A stretch of 64,000 nucleotides of DNA, taken from assembly GCF_001514115.1 (NCBI RefSeq), contig NZ_KQ948460.1:248001-312000 (forward strand). The letters are read 5' to 3'. A program made the position numbers and the translations under genes. The DNA comes from Streptomyces olivochromogenes. GTDB taxonomy: Bacteria > Actinomycetota > Actinomycetes > Streptomycetales > Streptomycetaceae. The notes below the pieces were generated by a model that saw nothing but the letters and a program-made list of their open reading frames with translations, was not told the origin of the DNA and ran no database searches. This document shows, piece after piece, positions 16,690 to 25,220 of the stretch. Within the stretch, counting starts at the first letter, position 1; the number at the start of each line of letters is the position of its first letter.

Positions 16690-18225
16690 TCACTGGGACT
16701 GAGGCGGGAGCGGGCGCGGGCGCGAGGGTTCCAGCGGCGGGCTCGTCACACAGCCGTGCGTACGGCACTGAGGGCGCCGGCAGTCGGGGGCCGGGCGGCG
16801 GACGGTCGTGAAGGCCAGCACCGCCCCGACGACCAGCACCCCGGCACACAGGGGCATCGCGCGCCGGAAGGCGGCGTTGAAGGCGTCCGCCGAGCGGTAC
16901 GCCTCCGGGCCCATCCCGGTCAGCAGAGGCAGCGCGGCCACCGCGATCAGTCCGGCCGCGCGGGCCGCCGCGTTGTTGATCCCGCTGGCCAGGCCCGCCC
17001 GCCCGGCGTCCACGGAGGCGAGGACGGTCGCGGTCAGGGGCGCGACCAGGGTCACCATGCCCGCGCCCATCACCACCAGCGCGGGAAGCACATCGCCTAG
17101 GTACGAGGCGTGCGGGCCCACCCGCAGCATGAGCAGCATGCCCGTCGCGCACAGCAGCGGCCCGACGGTGAGCGGGATGCGCGGGCCGATGCGCTGGGCG
17201 AGCTCGCCGGAGCGGGCGGAGAAGAGCAGCATCAGGACGGTCGTCGGCAGCAGTGCCGTACCGGCGCCCAGGGCCGAGTAGCCCGCCACGACCTGGAGCT
17301 GGAGCGCGGTCAGGAAGAAGAAGCCGCCGAAGGCCGCGTACACACACAGCGTGACCAGGTTGACGGCCGTGAACTGCCGCGACGAGAAGATGTCCGGCGG
17401 CATCATCGGGTCGGGCCGGCGCCGCTCGACGTACACGAAGGCCACGCCGGCCGCCACGCCCCCGACCGCCGACACCCAGACCAGTACGGAACCGCTGGTG
17501 GCCTCGATCAGGGCGTACGTCACCAGGGCGAGCGCCAGGGCGCCGAGGACGGCGCCGAGGACGTCGAAGCCCCGGCCGTGCGCACGGCCGTCGGACGACT
17601 CGGGGACGTGGCGCACGGCGATGGGGGCGCAGATCAGCGCCACCGGAACGTTGAGCAGGAAGACCCAGCGCCAGCCGGGGCCGTCCACCAGCCAGCCGCC
17701 CAGGAACGGGCCGACCGCCGCGCCGACGCCGCCGAAGCCCGACCACAGGCCGACGGCCCTGGCCCGGTCGTCCGGGTGGAAGGACGCCTGGATGATCGCG
17801 AGCGAACCGGGGGTGAGCAGGGCTCCGCCGATGCCCTGCAGGGCGCGGGCCGCGATCAGTACGCCCCCGGTCGGCGCGAGGCCGCACAGCAGCGAGGCGG
17901 AGGCGAACCACACCACACCGAGGACGAAGATCTTGCGCCGTCCGAAGCGGTCGCCGAGTGACCCGCCGAGCAGGATCAGGCCCGCGAGGGTCAGCATGTA
18001 CGCGTTCACGGTCCACTGGAGTGCCGCGAGGCCCGTGCCCAGGTCTCGGCCGATCGTGGGCAGCGCGACGTTGACGACCGTCGAGTCCAGCATGGCCATG
18101 CTGGAGCCGAGGACGGTGGTCAGCAGGATCCACTTGCCGGTGGGACTGGAGATCCGCACGTTGGGACCCGGTCCCGCTCCCTCGCCCGATGTCTTCTGCA
18201 GAGGCGCAGCCATACTTCGGAGCAT
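16690..18225 (-). CDS. MFS drug exporter, EmrB/QacA (DHA2) family
   Basis: 511-residue membrane antiporter with about 14 hydrophobic segments. LDSTVVNVALPTIGRDLG is the DHA2 motif of TM1, GDRFGRRK the cytosolic loop 2-3, and AARALQGIGGALLTPGSLA the TM4 signature with the functional arginine. The C-terminal tail is Pro/Arg-rich. Start 18225 or the internal ATG 18213 (MAAPLQK) are both possible. No regulator gene adjoins it. Substrates of this family are lipophilic drugs or metabolites; none can be named here. Confidence 0.92.
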   Translation of the reverse strand: MLRSMAAPLQKTSGEGAGPGPNVRISSPTGKWILLTTVLGSSMAMLDSTVVNVALPTIGRDLGTGLAALQWTVNAYMLTLAGLILLGGSLGDRFGRRKIFVLGVVWFASASLLCGLAPTGGVLIAARALQGIGGALLTPGSLAIIQASFHPDDRARAVGLWSGFGGVGAAVGPFLGGWLVDGPGWRWVFLLNVPVALICAPIAVRHVPESSDGRAHGRGFDVLGAVLGALALALVTYALIEATSGSVLVWVSAVGGVAAGVAFVYVERRRPDPMMPPDIFSSRQFTAVNLVTLCVYAAFGGFFFLTALQLQVVAGYSALGAGTALLPTTVLMLLFSARSGELAQRIGPRIPLTVGPLLCATGMLLMLRVGPHASYLGDVLPALVVMGAGMVTLVAPLTATVLASVDAGRAGLASGINNAAARAAGLIAVAALPLLTGMGPEAYRSADAFNAAFRRAMPLCAGVLVVGAVLAFTTVRRPAPDCRRPQCRTHGCVTSPPLEPSRPRPLPPQSQ

Positions 18226-18229
18226 ACGG

Positions 18230-18263
18230 AAGGGCCCGGCACCGTGGGTGGTGCCGAGCCCTT
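18230..18263 (-). terminator. hairpin terminator after fba
   Basis: AAGGGCCCGGCACC pairs with GGTGCCGAGCCCTT (13 of 14 pairs) around a 6-nt loop. It lies 74 nt past the fba stop and just before the MFS start. No long U tract on the fba strand. Confidence 0.7.
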
Positions 18264-18336
18264 TCTCGTACGGTCCGGACCGGAGGAACCCGGTTACCGA
18301 CCGGGGGAACCCGGGGGAACCTAGGAACCCGGGTGA

Positions 18337-19359
18337 CTACTTGAGCTTGTTGCCCGCGGAGCGCAGCATCTCGCACGCCTCGGTGACACGGGCCGCCATG
18401 CCCGCCTCGGCGAGCTTGCCCCAGGTGCGCGGGTCGTAGGTCTTCTTGGAGCCGACCTCGCCGTCGACCTTCAGGACACCGTCGTAGTTCTTGAACATGT
18501 GGTCCGCGACGGGGCGCGTGAAGGCGTACTGGGTGTCGGTGTCGAGGTTCATCTTCACGACGCCGTTCTCCAGCGCGGTGGCGATCTCCTCGGCCGTGGA
18601 GCCGGAGCCGCCGTGGAAGACGAAGTCGAACGGGGACGGCTTGCCGTACTTGGCGGCGACGCCGTCGTTCAGCTCCTTCAGGAGGTCGGGGCGCAGGACG
18701 ACGTTGCCCGGCTTGTAGACGCCGTGCACGTTGCCGAAGGACGCGGCCAGCAGGTAGCGGCCCTTCTCGCCCAGGCCGAGGGCCTCGGCGGTGCGCAGCG
18801 CGTCGTCGACGGTGGTGTAGAGGGAGTCGTTGATCTCGTGGCTGACGCCGTCCTCCTCACCGCCGGTCGGGGTGATCTCGACCTCGAGGATGATCTTCGC
18901 GGCGGCGGCCTTGGCGAGCAGCTCCTGGGCGATGGCCAGGTTGTCGGCGAGGGTCTCGGCGGAGCCGTCCCACATGTGCGACTGGAACAGCGGGTTCTCG
19001 CCCTTGGCGACGCGCTCGGCGGAGATGTCGAGCAGCGGACGGACGTACGTGTCCAGCTTGTCCTTGGGGCAGTGGTCCGTGTGCAGCGCGACGGTGATGT
19101 CGTACTTGGCGGCGACGATGTGCGCGAACTCGGCGAGCGCGACGGCGCCGGTCACCATGTCCTTCTTGTGCTGGCCGCCGAGGAACTCCGCACCACCGGT
19201 GGACATCTGGATGATGCCGTCGCTCTCCGCCTCCGCGAAGCCGCGCAGCGCAGCGTGCAGGGTCTGGGAGGAGGTCACGTTGATGGCCGGGTAGGCGAAC
19301 TTGCCTGCCTTCGCCCGGTCGAGCATCTCGTTGTAGACCTCGGGGGTTGCGATGGGCAT
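18337..19359 (-). CDS. fba: class II fructose-bisphosphate aldolase
   Basis: Zinc-dependent aldolase of glycolysis and gluconeogenesis, fructose-1,6-bisphosphate to DHAP and glyceraldehyde-3-phosphate. 340 residues. Zinc-binding and catalytic residues are in HTDHCPKD (H93, D95, H96). LEVEITPTGGEEDGVSHE is the class II metal and loop signature, and FHGGSGST and KMNLDTDTQ are phosphate-binding stretches. ATG 19359 has AAGGAG about 9 nt upstream. Single-gene unit: terminators lie on both sides, and the 147 bp upstream holds its promoter. Confidence 0.97.
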   Translation of the reverse strand: MPIATPEVYNEMLDRAKAGKFAYPAINVTSSQTLHAALRGFAEAESDGIIQMSTGGAEFLGGQHKKDMVTGAVALAEFAHIVAAKYDITVALHTDHCPKDKLDTYVRPLLDISAERVAKGENPLFQSHMWDGSAETLADNLAIAQELLAKAAAAKIILEVEITPTGGEEDGVSHEINDSLYTTVDDALRTAEALGLGEKGRYLLAASFGNVHGVYKPGNVVLRPDLLKELNDGVAAKYGKPSPFDFVFHGGSGSTAEEIATALENGVVKMNLDTDTQYAFTRPVADHMFKNYDGVLKVDGEVGSKKTYDPRTWGKLAEAGMAARVTEACEMLRSAGNKLK

Positions 19360-19506
19360 CTGTCCGCTCCTTGTATGTGCGGGTCTGCGTACCGCTGCTG
19401 CGGCACGACGGGACTGGTGCTTACGGCCCTGACCTAGGGGGGCGACGTCATCGTCGTCCCCATCTTTCCAGACTTGACCGGATGCTCCAGACACCCTGTC
19501 CGGGAT

Positions 19507-19535
19507 ACGGGACCCCGAGTTCCGCGGGGTCCCGT
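19507..19535 (-). terminator. terminator after pyrE
   Basis: Perfect 11-bp stem ACGGGACCCCG / CGGGGTCCCGT with a 7-nt loop, 9 nt beyond the pyrE stop. Confidence 0.85.
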
Positions 19536-19543
19536 GCCGGGGG

Positions 19544-20092
19544 CTAGTCCAGGCCGAGATCCGTCTTGGAGTAGGCGAAGAGGTACGGCACTCCGGCCTT
19601 CTCGGCGACGGCCTCGGCGGCACCGGTGTCCCGGTCCACGATCGTGGCCACGGCGACGACCTCGGCACCGGCTTCGCGCAGCGCCTCCACCGCGGTCAGC
19701 ACCGAGCCACCGGTGGTGGAGGTGTCCTCGACCGCCAGGACACGGCGCCCCTTGACCTCGGCACCCTCGATGCGACGCTGGAGGCCGTGGGCCTTGCCGG
19801 CCTTGCGCACGACAAAGGCGTCCAGCGTCTTCCCGCGCGCGGCACAGGCGTGCAGCATCGCGGTCGCGACCGGGTCCGCTCCGAGGGTCAGACCGCCGAC
19901 GGCCTCGAAGTCGAGTTCGTCGGTCAGGTCGAGCATGACCTGACCGACCAGCGGCGCGGCCACACCGTCGAGCGTGATCCGGCGAAGGTCGATGTAGTAG
20001 TCGGCTTCCTTGCCCGACGAGAGGGTCACCTTGCCGTGCACCACGGCCTTGTCCTTGATCTGCTGCAGCAGCGCGCCGCGTACGTCACTCAT
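19544..20092 (-). CDS. pyrE: orotate phosphoribosyltransferase
   Basis: Pyrimidine synthesis enzyme joining orotate to PRPP to give orotidine monophosphate. 182 residues, normal for the short bacterial type. The PRPP loop is RVLAVEDTSTTGGS (117-130); SSGKEADYYIDLRR and FVVRKAGKAHG are conserved substrate-binding stretches. It starts 10 nt after the end of the aldose-epimerase-like gene, so the two are probably co-transcribed, and it ends at a strong hairpin. Confidence 0.96.
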   Translation of the reverse strand: MSDVRGALLQQIKDKAVVHGKVTLSSGKEADYYIDLRRITLDGVAAPLVGQVMLDLTDELDFEAVGGLTLGADPVATAMLHACAARGKTLDAFVVRKAGKAHGLQRRIEGAEVKGRRVLAVEDTSTTGGSVLTAVEALREAGAEVVAVATIVDRDTGAAEAVAEKAGVPYLFAYSKTDLGLD

Positions 20093-20102
20093 GTCCGCCA
20101 GC

Positions 20103-20891
20103 TTAGAGGCGCCGCCAGCTCCAGGTCATGGTCGCCTCGAGGGGGTCGATGGGGGTGACCAGGCGCGGGTGGGTGTTCAGCCCGTTGGGCGGCCCGGTCT
20201 GCGGTTCGACGCAGACGGCGGCCTCCTGCTCGTCGTAGACCACCACCCACTCCTCCCTGCTGGCGACCTTCAGCTCCAGCTGCCCCGGCCAGGTGAGCGT
20301 GACGCCGACGCCGTCGGGCATGCCGAAGCAGTCGTCCCAGGGGCTGGGCTTCGGCTCGATGCGGTGGCCGGTGGGCAGGTGGTCCTCGCCGCGTTCCTCC
20401 TGCCAGGCCGGGGTGAAGTCGACCTGGACGTCTTCTTGGCCGAGGTTCCTGTTGAACCACGGGTGCCAGCCGATCTGGGCGGGGAACGAGTCCTCGTACG
20501 TCTCCACGGACATGGTGACCGTGAAGGCGTCCTCGGTCAGGGTGAAGAGCTGGGTGACGCGGCCGGGGTGGGGCCAGGGGGCCAGGAGGTCGTACGTGAT
20601 CACGGCCTCGGACGTGCCGGTGCGGGCGGTGCGCCAGGCGCCGTCCCGGGCGGTGCCGTGGATGGCGTGCGGTGGGGCGTTGAGCGGCATCTGCTGGACC
20701 GTGGCGCCGTCCAGGAAGCGGCCGTCGCGGATCCTTCCGCACCACGGGACCATCGGGAAGCAGCCGAACTTCTGGCCCTGCCGCAGTAGTTCGACGTCGC
20801 CGATTCGTAGACTGCCGATCCGTCCGCCGTTGCCGGGTGTGACGGTCACTTCCGCGTCGCCCGCGGTCAGCGTGATGTCTTCGTTACTCAC
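20103..20891 (-). CDS. aldose 1-epimerase (galactose mutarotase-like)
   Basis: 262-residue protein of the galactose-mutarotase fold, which equilibrates anomers of free sugars or sugar phosphates. Motifs: WCGRIRDGRF (substrate arginine), AIHGTARD and GWHPWFN (candidate catalytic histidines) and VCVEPQTGPPNGLN (glutamate base). The start is GTG 20891, with AGGG about 9 nt upstream; the longer open frame beyond it crosses repeat DNA. It sits directly upstream of pyrE, 10 nt away. Confidence 0.88.
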   Translation of the reverse strand: MSNEDITLTAGDAEVTVTPGNGGRIGSLRIGDVELLRQGQKFGCFPMVPWCGRIRDGRFLDGATVQQMPLNAPPHAIHGTARDGAWRTARTGTSEAVITYDLLAPWPHPGRVTQLFTLTEDAFTVTMSVETYEDSFPAQIGWHPWFNRNLGQEDVQVDFTPAWQEERGEDHLPTGHRIEPKPSPWDDCFGMPDGVGVTLTWPGQLELKVASREEWVVVYDEQEAAVCVEPQTGPPNGLNTHPRLVTPIDPLEATMTWSWRRL

Positions 20892-21005
20892 GGAGTTGAC
20901 CCTACTGGGCCGGATTCCTTGTTGGGGTTGTCGGCCGCGGGACGGTGGGGGCTGATCGCGCAGTTCCCCGCGCCCCCAAGGGTGGGGGCTTCGCCCCACA
21001 TCGCC

Positions 21006-21027
21006 CCGCGCCCCTGGCGGGGCGCGG
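21006..21027 (-). terminator. GC hairpin after the CoxG-like gene
   Basis: Perfect 9-bp stem CCGCGCCCC / GGGGCGCGG with loop TGGC, abutting the stop codon at 21028. The dispersed element GCGCAGTTCCCCGCGCCCCC lies just beyond at 20953-20972. Confidence 0.65.
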
Positions 21028-21849
21028 TCAGCGGCGTTTGCGCAGGGCTCGGGTGACGGCGATGGCCGAGGCCAGGGCGACGGCCGCGGCGGGGGCCGCC
21101 CAGCGGAGCGTGGCGCGGGCGTCGGCGGTCTCCGGCGCCGGGACGGGGGCGTAGCGGCCACGCGGCGGGGCGTGGTCCACCTCCTCCGCGCTGCGGCCGA
21201 TCATCGTCCGCCGCGCGTGCGCCGCCTCGGCCACGGCATCCTCCCTGTTCACACGGCTCGGGGCGGGCGGGGCCGGTTCCTCCTCCTCGAAGAGGGGGGC
21301 GGGCTCGGCCTCCGGGGCGGGCTCGACCTCCGCTTCCGGCTCCTGCTCAATCTCCGGCTCCGGCACCGGCGCAATCTCCGGCTCGGTCTCGCGTTCCGGC
21401 TCCCGTTCGGCCGCGCCCTGTGGCGCCTCCGTCACCTCCGCCAAGTTCTCGACGAACCGGTTCAGCAGGCGGCCCGTGGTCGCGGAGACCGCGTCCGGGG
21501 CGAGACCCGCCACGCGCCCGTCCGCGGTGGTGGTTCCGGTGATGGTGACGGTCGTACCGCCCTCGGAGGGAGTGAGGGTGAGGACGAGGGCGAGTTTCAC
21601 GGTGCCGGGGCCGCGCGCCTCGGTGGCGTCGCCCTCGACGGCGTACGAACCGTCGTCCCGGGCGGTGACCCGGACCGTCCCCCGGTAGGTGATGGTGTGG
21701 CCGCCGACGCGGACTTTCAGGCGCCCGGAGACGGGCGGCGTCCCGGCGTCCTGCTGGAGTCCGGGGACCGCCCGGGCCACCCGTACGGGATCGGCCAGCG
21801 CCTCCCTCAGCCGTTCGGCCTGAACCGGAACGAACACCTCATGCTCCAT
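21028..21849 (-). CDS. SRPBCC/CoxG-like protein with C-terminal membrane anchor
   Basis: 273 residues. Residues 1-140 read as a START/SRPBCC lipid- or hydrophobe-binding fold of the CoxG type (EHEVFVPVQAERLREALADP, GTVRVTARDDGSYAVEGDA, GRLLNRFVENL). Then comes a long Glu/Pro-rich linker (about 145-205) of repeated P-E-P-E units, and a C-terminal hydrophobic segment AAPAAAVALASAIAVTRALR with a basic end, consistent with tail anchoring. CoxG proteins are tied to CO-dehydrogenase maturation in some bacteria, but no cox genes are nearby, so function here is open. Confidence 0.75.
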   Translation of the reverse strand: MEHEVFVPVQAERLREALADPVRVARAVPGLQQDAGTPPVSGRLKVRVGGHTITYRGTVRVTARDDGSYAVEGDATEARGPGTVKLALVLTLTPSEGGTTVTITGTTTADGRVAGLAPDAVSATTGRLLNRFVENLAEVTEAPQGAAEREPERETEPEIAPVPEPEIEQEPEAEVEPAPEAEPAPLFEEEEPAPPAPSRVNREDAVAEAAHARRTMIGRSAEEVDHAPPRGRYAPVPAPETADARATLRWAAPAAAVALASAIAVTRALRKRR

Positions 21850-21917
21850 GTCGGCCGAGCCTACCCAGGACGGCCCGCACCGCACCCTCGTATCCGGGGA
21901 TTCGTCCATCCGCCGTT

Positions 21918-23561
21918 TCAGTCGGCGTAGCGCGGATGGACCAGTGTGGAGGGCGCCAGGCCGGGTACGCGGGTACGCCACGCGGCGTAGGCGTCGGCGG
22001 TGAGGGACGGCTGCGTGAGCGTACGCAGGCGCGGGCCGTGCGGGTCGAGACGCAGGGGCGGGCCCGTGGCGGAGGCCAGGATGAAGCCCCAGTCGCGGGG
22101 GGCGCTCGACGCACCCGCCGTGCGGTCGGGGCCGGCCGCGAAACTGGAGTCCCGGCCGCCGACGCAGTAGGGGGCGGTGCGCAGGCCGGCCGCCCGGAGG
22201 GTGGACTCGACCGTCCAGAAGACGCGGGGGCGGGAGGAGACGGGGCCCGCGTGGACCGCCAGACGGCCACCGGGGGCGAGGACGCGGCGCGCCAGGCCGT
22301 AGAACTCCTGCGAGTACAGCTTGGTGCTCGCCGTGATCCCGGGGTCGGGCAGATCCGAGATGACCACGTCGTACGTCGATTCGGCCCCGCGCAGCCAGCC
22401 GAAGGCGTCGGCGGTGAACACGTGCACGCGCCGGTCGCCGAACGCGTGCGCGTTGAGCGCCGACAGAGCCGGGTCGGTACGCGCCAACCGCACCACCCCC
22501 GGGTCGAGTTCGACCACGTCGACGCGGCGCACACCCGGGTCGCGCAGTACCTCGCGGGTGGCGAGTCCGTCGCCGCCGCCGAGGATGAGCACGCGCGCGT
22601 GGGGGCCGTTCATCGCGGGGTGGACCAGCGCCTCGTGGTAGCGGTGCTCGTCGCGGCCGCTGACCCGCAGGCGTCCGTCGAGGAAGAGGTCGAGCGGGCG
22701 GCCGTGCGTACCGCCGGTAAGCACGACCTCCTGGACGCCGGTCTGCAGGGCGACCCGTACGTCCTTGCCGTAGACGGCGCGCCGGGCCGCGCGTTCGAAG
22801 TCGCCGACATGGGCGGCGGCCGCGGCGAGCAGGGCGAGGACCAGGACGTTGGCGATGAGCAGGAACCAGCGTCCGCGCCGGCTCAAGTCCCCCCGGAACA
22901 GCCCCAGCACGAGGGCTCCGCCGGCCAGCGCGTTCACGGTTCCGGTGAGCAGCGCGCCCTCCAGTTGCCCGAGGAGGGGAAGCAGGAGGAAGGGGAAGGC
23001 GAGGCCGCCGACGAGGGCGCCGACGTAGTCCGCCGCGAAGAGGTCCGCCACCGCACCGCCCGGGTCCTGGCGGCGGATGCGCTGTATCAGCTCCATGAGG
23101 AGGGGGACTTCGGCGCCGATGAGGAGGCCGATGGCGAGGGAGAAGGCCGCCAGGAGGTAGCGCGAGCCGCTCGTCCACACTCCGCCCCAGTCGCCGGTCC
23201 ACGCGAACACCGCGTACAGGGCCATCGCGCTGCAGCCGCCGATCAGGGCGAGCGCCGCCTCGACGGCGCCGAAGCCGGCCGCGGCGTGGGGGCGCAGGCG
23301 TTTCGCGGCGAGGGATCCGATGCCCATGGCGAAGACCATCACGGAGAGGACCACGGAGGCCTGGGTGACCGAGTCGCCGATCAGGTACGAGGCGAGGGCG
23401 ACGAGTTCGAGTTCGTACACGAGTCCACAGGCCGCGCAGACGAACACGCCCGCGAGGACCAGGAACCGCCCGATGCCCGGGCGGACGGGCAGCCGCGCCT
23501 GGCCCTGGACGCCCCAGGGCGGCGGCGCGCCGGGGGGAGCAGGCGCGTGCGGTTCGATCAC
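21918..23561 (-). CDS. membrane-fused spermidine-synthase-like protein
   Basis: 547 residues. The N-terminal half (about 30-265) has seven or more hydrophobic segments; the C-terminal half is a spermidine-synthase fold. RVLILGGGDGLATREVLR is the nucleotide-binding loop, VDVVELDPGVV the acidic strand, and YDVVISDLPDPG the motif that carries the catalytic aspartate. Such fusions are annotated as polyamine aminopropyltransferases, but many actinobacterial ones lack proven activity. It probably acts at the membrane. Convergence and spacing give no operon partner, though DUF2617 lies upstream on the same strand. Confidence 0.85.
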   Translation of the reverse strand: MIEPHAPAPPGAPPPWGVQGQARLPVRPGIGRFLVLAGVFVCAACGLVYELELVALASYLIGDSVTQASVVLSVMVFAMGIGSLAAKRLRPHAAAGFGAVEAALALIGGCSAMALYAVFAWTGDWGGVWTSGSRYLLAAFSLAIGLLIGAEVPLLMELIQRIRRQDPGGAVADLFAADYVGALVGGLAFPFLLLPLLGQLEGALLTGTVNALAGGALVLGLFRGDLSRRGRWFLLIANVLVLALLAAAAAHVGDFERAARRAVYGKDVRVALQTGVQEVVLTGGTHGRPLDLFLDGRLRVSGRDEHRYHEALVHPAMNGPHARVLILGGGDGLATREVLRDPGVRRVDVVELDPGVVRLARTDPALSALNAHAFGDRRVHVFTADAFGWLRGAESTYDVVISDLPDPGITASTKLYSQEFYGLARRVLAPGGRLAVHAGPVSSRPRVFWTVESTLRAAGLRTAPYCVGGRDSSFAAGPDRTAGASSAPRDWGFILASATGPPLRLDPHGPRLRTLTQPSLTADAYAAWRTRVPGLAPSTLVHPRYAD

Positions 23562-23682
23562 GCGTGGAACGCTACGTCACGCCACCACGACGCTTCGTCA
23601 CCCACACGTGTGGAAGTGCCGTCCCGATGTGTGGCGTCCGGCGCTGATGACGAGTTCGTCGGCCGCCGAAGCACCACCCCCC

Positions 23683-24204
23683 TCAAAGCGCCCCCGCCGT
23701 CACCCGTACCCCCACCCTCGTGCGCGTCGCCACCAGTTGGCCGTCCTGCGGGTAGGCGTGCCACGTACGCCAGTGGACCTGCCCCTCGTAGCGCTGGGCG
23801 AGCAGCGCGGTGAAGGCGTGCGGGCTGCCGGGGAAGACGCCGGCGAGTCCGTTGGGGTGGTCGGAGACCAGGGCCAGTAACTCCTGCGCCCGGCCCGCGA
23901 AGGACCCACAGGAGAGTGTCTCGACGCGCGCCGCGAACTCGTACTCCCAGTCGCCGACCCGCTTGGCCACCCCGAGCGGAAGCGGCGTGCTGCTGCCGGC
24001 GATGCACGCGACGGTTTCCGAACAGCTGCCCCGCTCCTCCTCCAGGAGGACCTGGTGGGACGCGCCGAGGAGCCGCAACTGCAGTCTCGCCCCGTCGAGT
24101 TCGAGGTCGAGGGTGGCGAGCGCGGGGAGCGGTTCGCGCCCCAGGGCCCAGGCGAGGTCGGCCGCGCGCGTGTCGGTGTACGAGGTGTTCAGGGTCGTGA
24201 GCAT
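23683..24204 (-). CDS. DUF2617 family protein
   Basis: 173 residues. The sequence fits actinobacterial DUF2617: LTTLNTSYTDTRAADLAWAL at the start, LRLLGASHQVLLE, a central WEYEFAARVETL, and HAFTALLAQ with WRTWHAYPQ near the end. Soluble, no recognised catalytic motif. It lies 121 nt upstream of the aminopropyltransferase-like gene on the same strand and may be co-transcribed with it. Function unknown. Confidence 0.87.
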   Translation of the reverse strand: MLTTLNTSYTDTRAADLAWALGREPLPALATLDLELDGARLQLRLLGASHQVLLEEERGSCSETVACIAGSSTPLPLGVAKRVGDWEYEFAARVETLSCGSFAGRAQELLALVSDHPNGLAGVFPGSPHAFTALLAQRYEGQVHWRTWHAYPQDGQLVATRTRVGVRVTAGAL

Positions 24205-24357
24205 GGGTCGGCTCCGCTAGCACGCAAAAAGGGAGGTGGGGATCCGGCGCACCCGGTCGGTACCTCGGTACCGGGGGATCGGCCCGGTCAGCCCGGTCTG
24301 CCCTGTGGGGAAGGGACGATCCGAGGGCTGCTTTGGTGTTTTAGAGGGAATCATGAA

Positions 24358-24381
24358 CTGTGGCGCCACCACAGCGTTTTT
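24358..24381 (+). terminator. U-tailed hairpin in the 24.2-24.6 kb gap
   Basis: CTGTGG-CGCCA-CCACAG followed by CGTTTTT, a classic intrinsic terminator on the + strand and rare in such GC-rich DNA. No + strand gene precedes it. The 400-bp gap 24205-24604 otherwise holds a GGTACC palindrome (24253-24274) and no believable gene. Confidence 0.55.
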
Positions 24382-24444
24382 ACCCAACTTCGTAGGGTTT
24401 CCATCCCCCCGAGGGCTCCACAGTTCAACTGTTCAACCACGGCG

Positions 24445-24480
24445 TGCGCCGGGGCGCGCGGAACGAAGCGCCCCGGCGCA
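24445..24480 (-). terminator. terminator after the Cys-rich gene
   Basis: Perfect 13-bp stem TGCGCCGGGGCGC / GCGCCCCGGCGCA with a 10-nt loop, 125 nt beyond the stop of the Cys-rich membrane protein gene. Confidence 0.75.
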
Positions 24481-24604
24481 CCCCGTAAGGGCGCGGGGCG
24501 GTGGCATCTGCGCCTCCGCCGCGCGGGCGCGACCGACCCCGCCGACCCGCAGCAGAAGCCCCTCCCCCGACCCCACGCCCCACGCCCCACGCCCCCGGCG
24601 AAGG

Positions 24605-24928
24605 TCAGCTGCCTCCGCCGCACCCGCCGCCCCCGCAGGACGACCCGCCTCCGCAGGACGAGCCGCCCCCGCACGACGAGTGGCCGCCGCACGAGTGCCC
24701 CCCGTGGTGCCCGCCGGACGACCCGCTGCCGCAGGACGACGCGGCTCCCCCGGCCCCGCCGGCCCACCAGCTGCCGGAGCTGTCCGAGGACCCGCCCCGC
24801 GAGCGGCGGCCCCGCGCCGAACCCGACGAGCTCTTCGAGAGCCCGACCTTCTTCCGGCCGCGGGCGGCGGCACGCAACGACACGACGAACAGGATGAAGA
24901 CGACCGCCAGGATGAAGCCGATGACCAT
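24605..24928 (-). CDS. membrane-anchored protein with Cys/Gly/His-rich tail
   Basis: 107 residues from ATG 24928, preceded by a textbook AAGGAGG. One N-terminal membrane segment (VIGFILAVVFILFVVSLRAA) is followed by a basic Arg/Ser region, a Trp-Trp pair and a tail of G-H-H-G-G-H-S-C-G-G-H then repeated S-S-C-G-G-G. The tail has about seven cysteines and four histidines in some forty residues. It resembles the low-complexity C-termini of some actinobacterial membrane proteins. Metal binding or surface cross-linking is possible but unproven. Followed by a strong terminator. Confidence 0.75.
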   Translation of the reverse strand: MVIGFILAVVFILFVVSLRAAARGRKKVGLSKSSSGSARGRRSRGGSSDSSGSWWAGGAGGAASSCGSGSSGGHHGGHSCGGHSSCGGGSSCGGGSSCGGGGCGGGS

Positions 24929-25220
24929 GGCGTCACCCTCCTTTCGTTCCCCCGAAGCGACCCCCCGTGGGCGCCTCGCTTCTTGCGTGCCAGGGGGATG
25001 CCCTCGCGTCTCACCGGCCAAAGCAGAGTTGAGCAAGTTCAGAGGGTTGCCGCGTCCCGCAGTGGTGGAGCAAGTCGATCCAACCGATGGCCGACGCGTG
25101 GCGAGAACGTCCGTGAAAGAGGTGAGCGGCGGGGCAACCCTGCCCTCGCCTCATGGGTCACACAGGCACCATCTGTTTCGCCTGTTTCCCATTGGTCCGG
25201 AAGGGGCCCCACTCTCTGTG

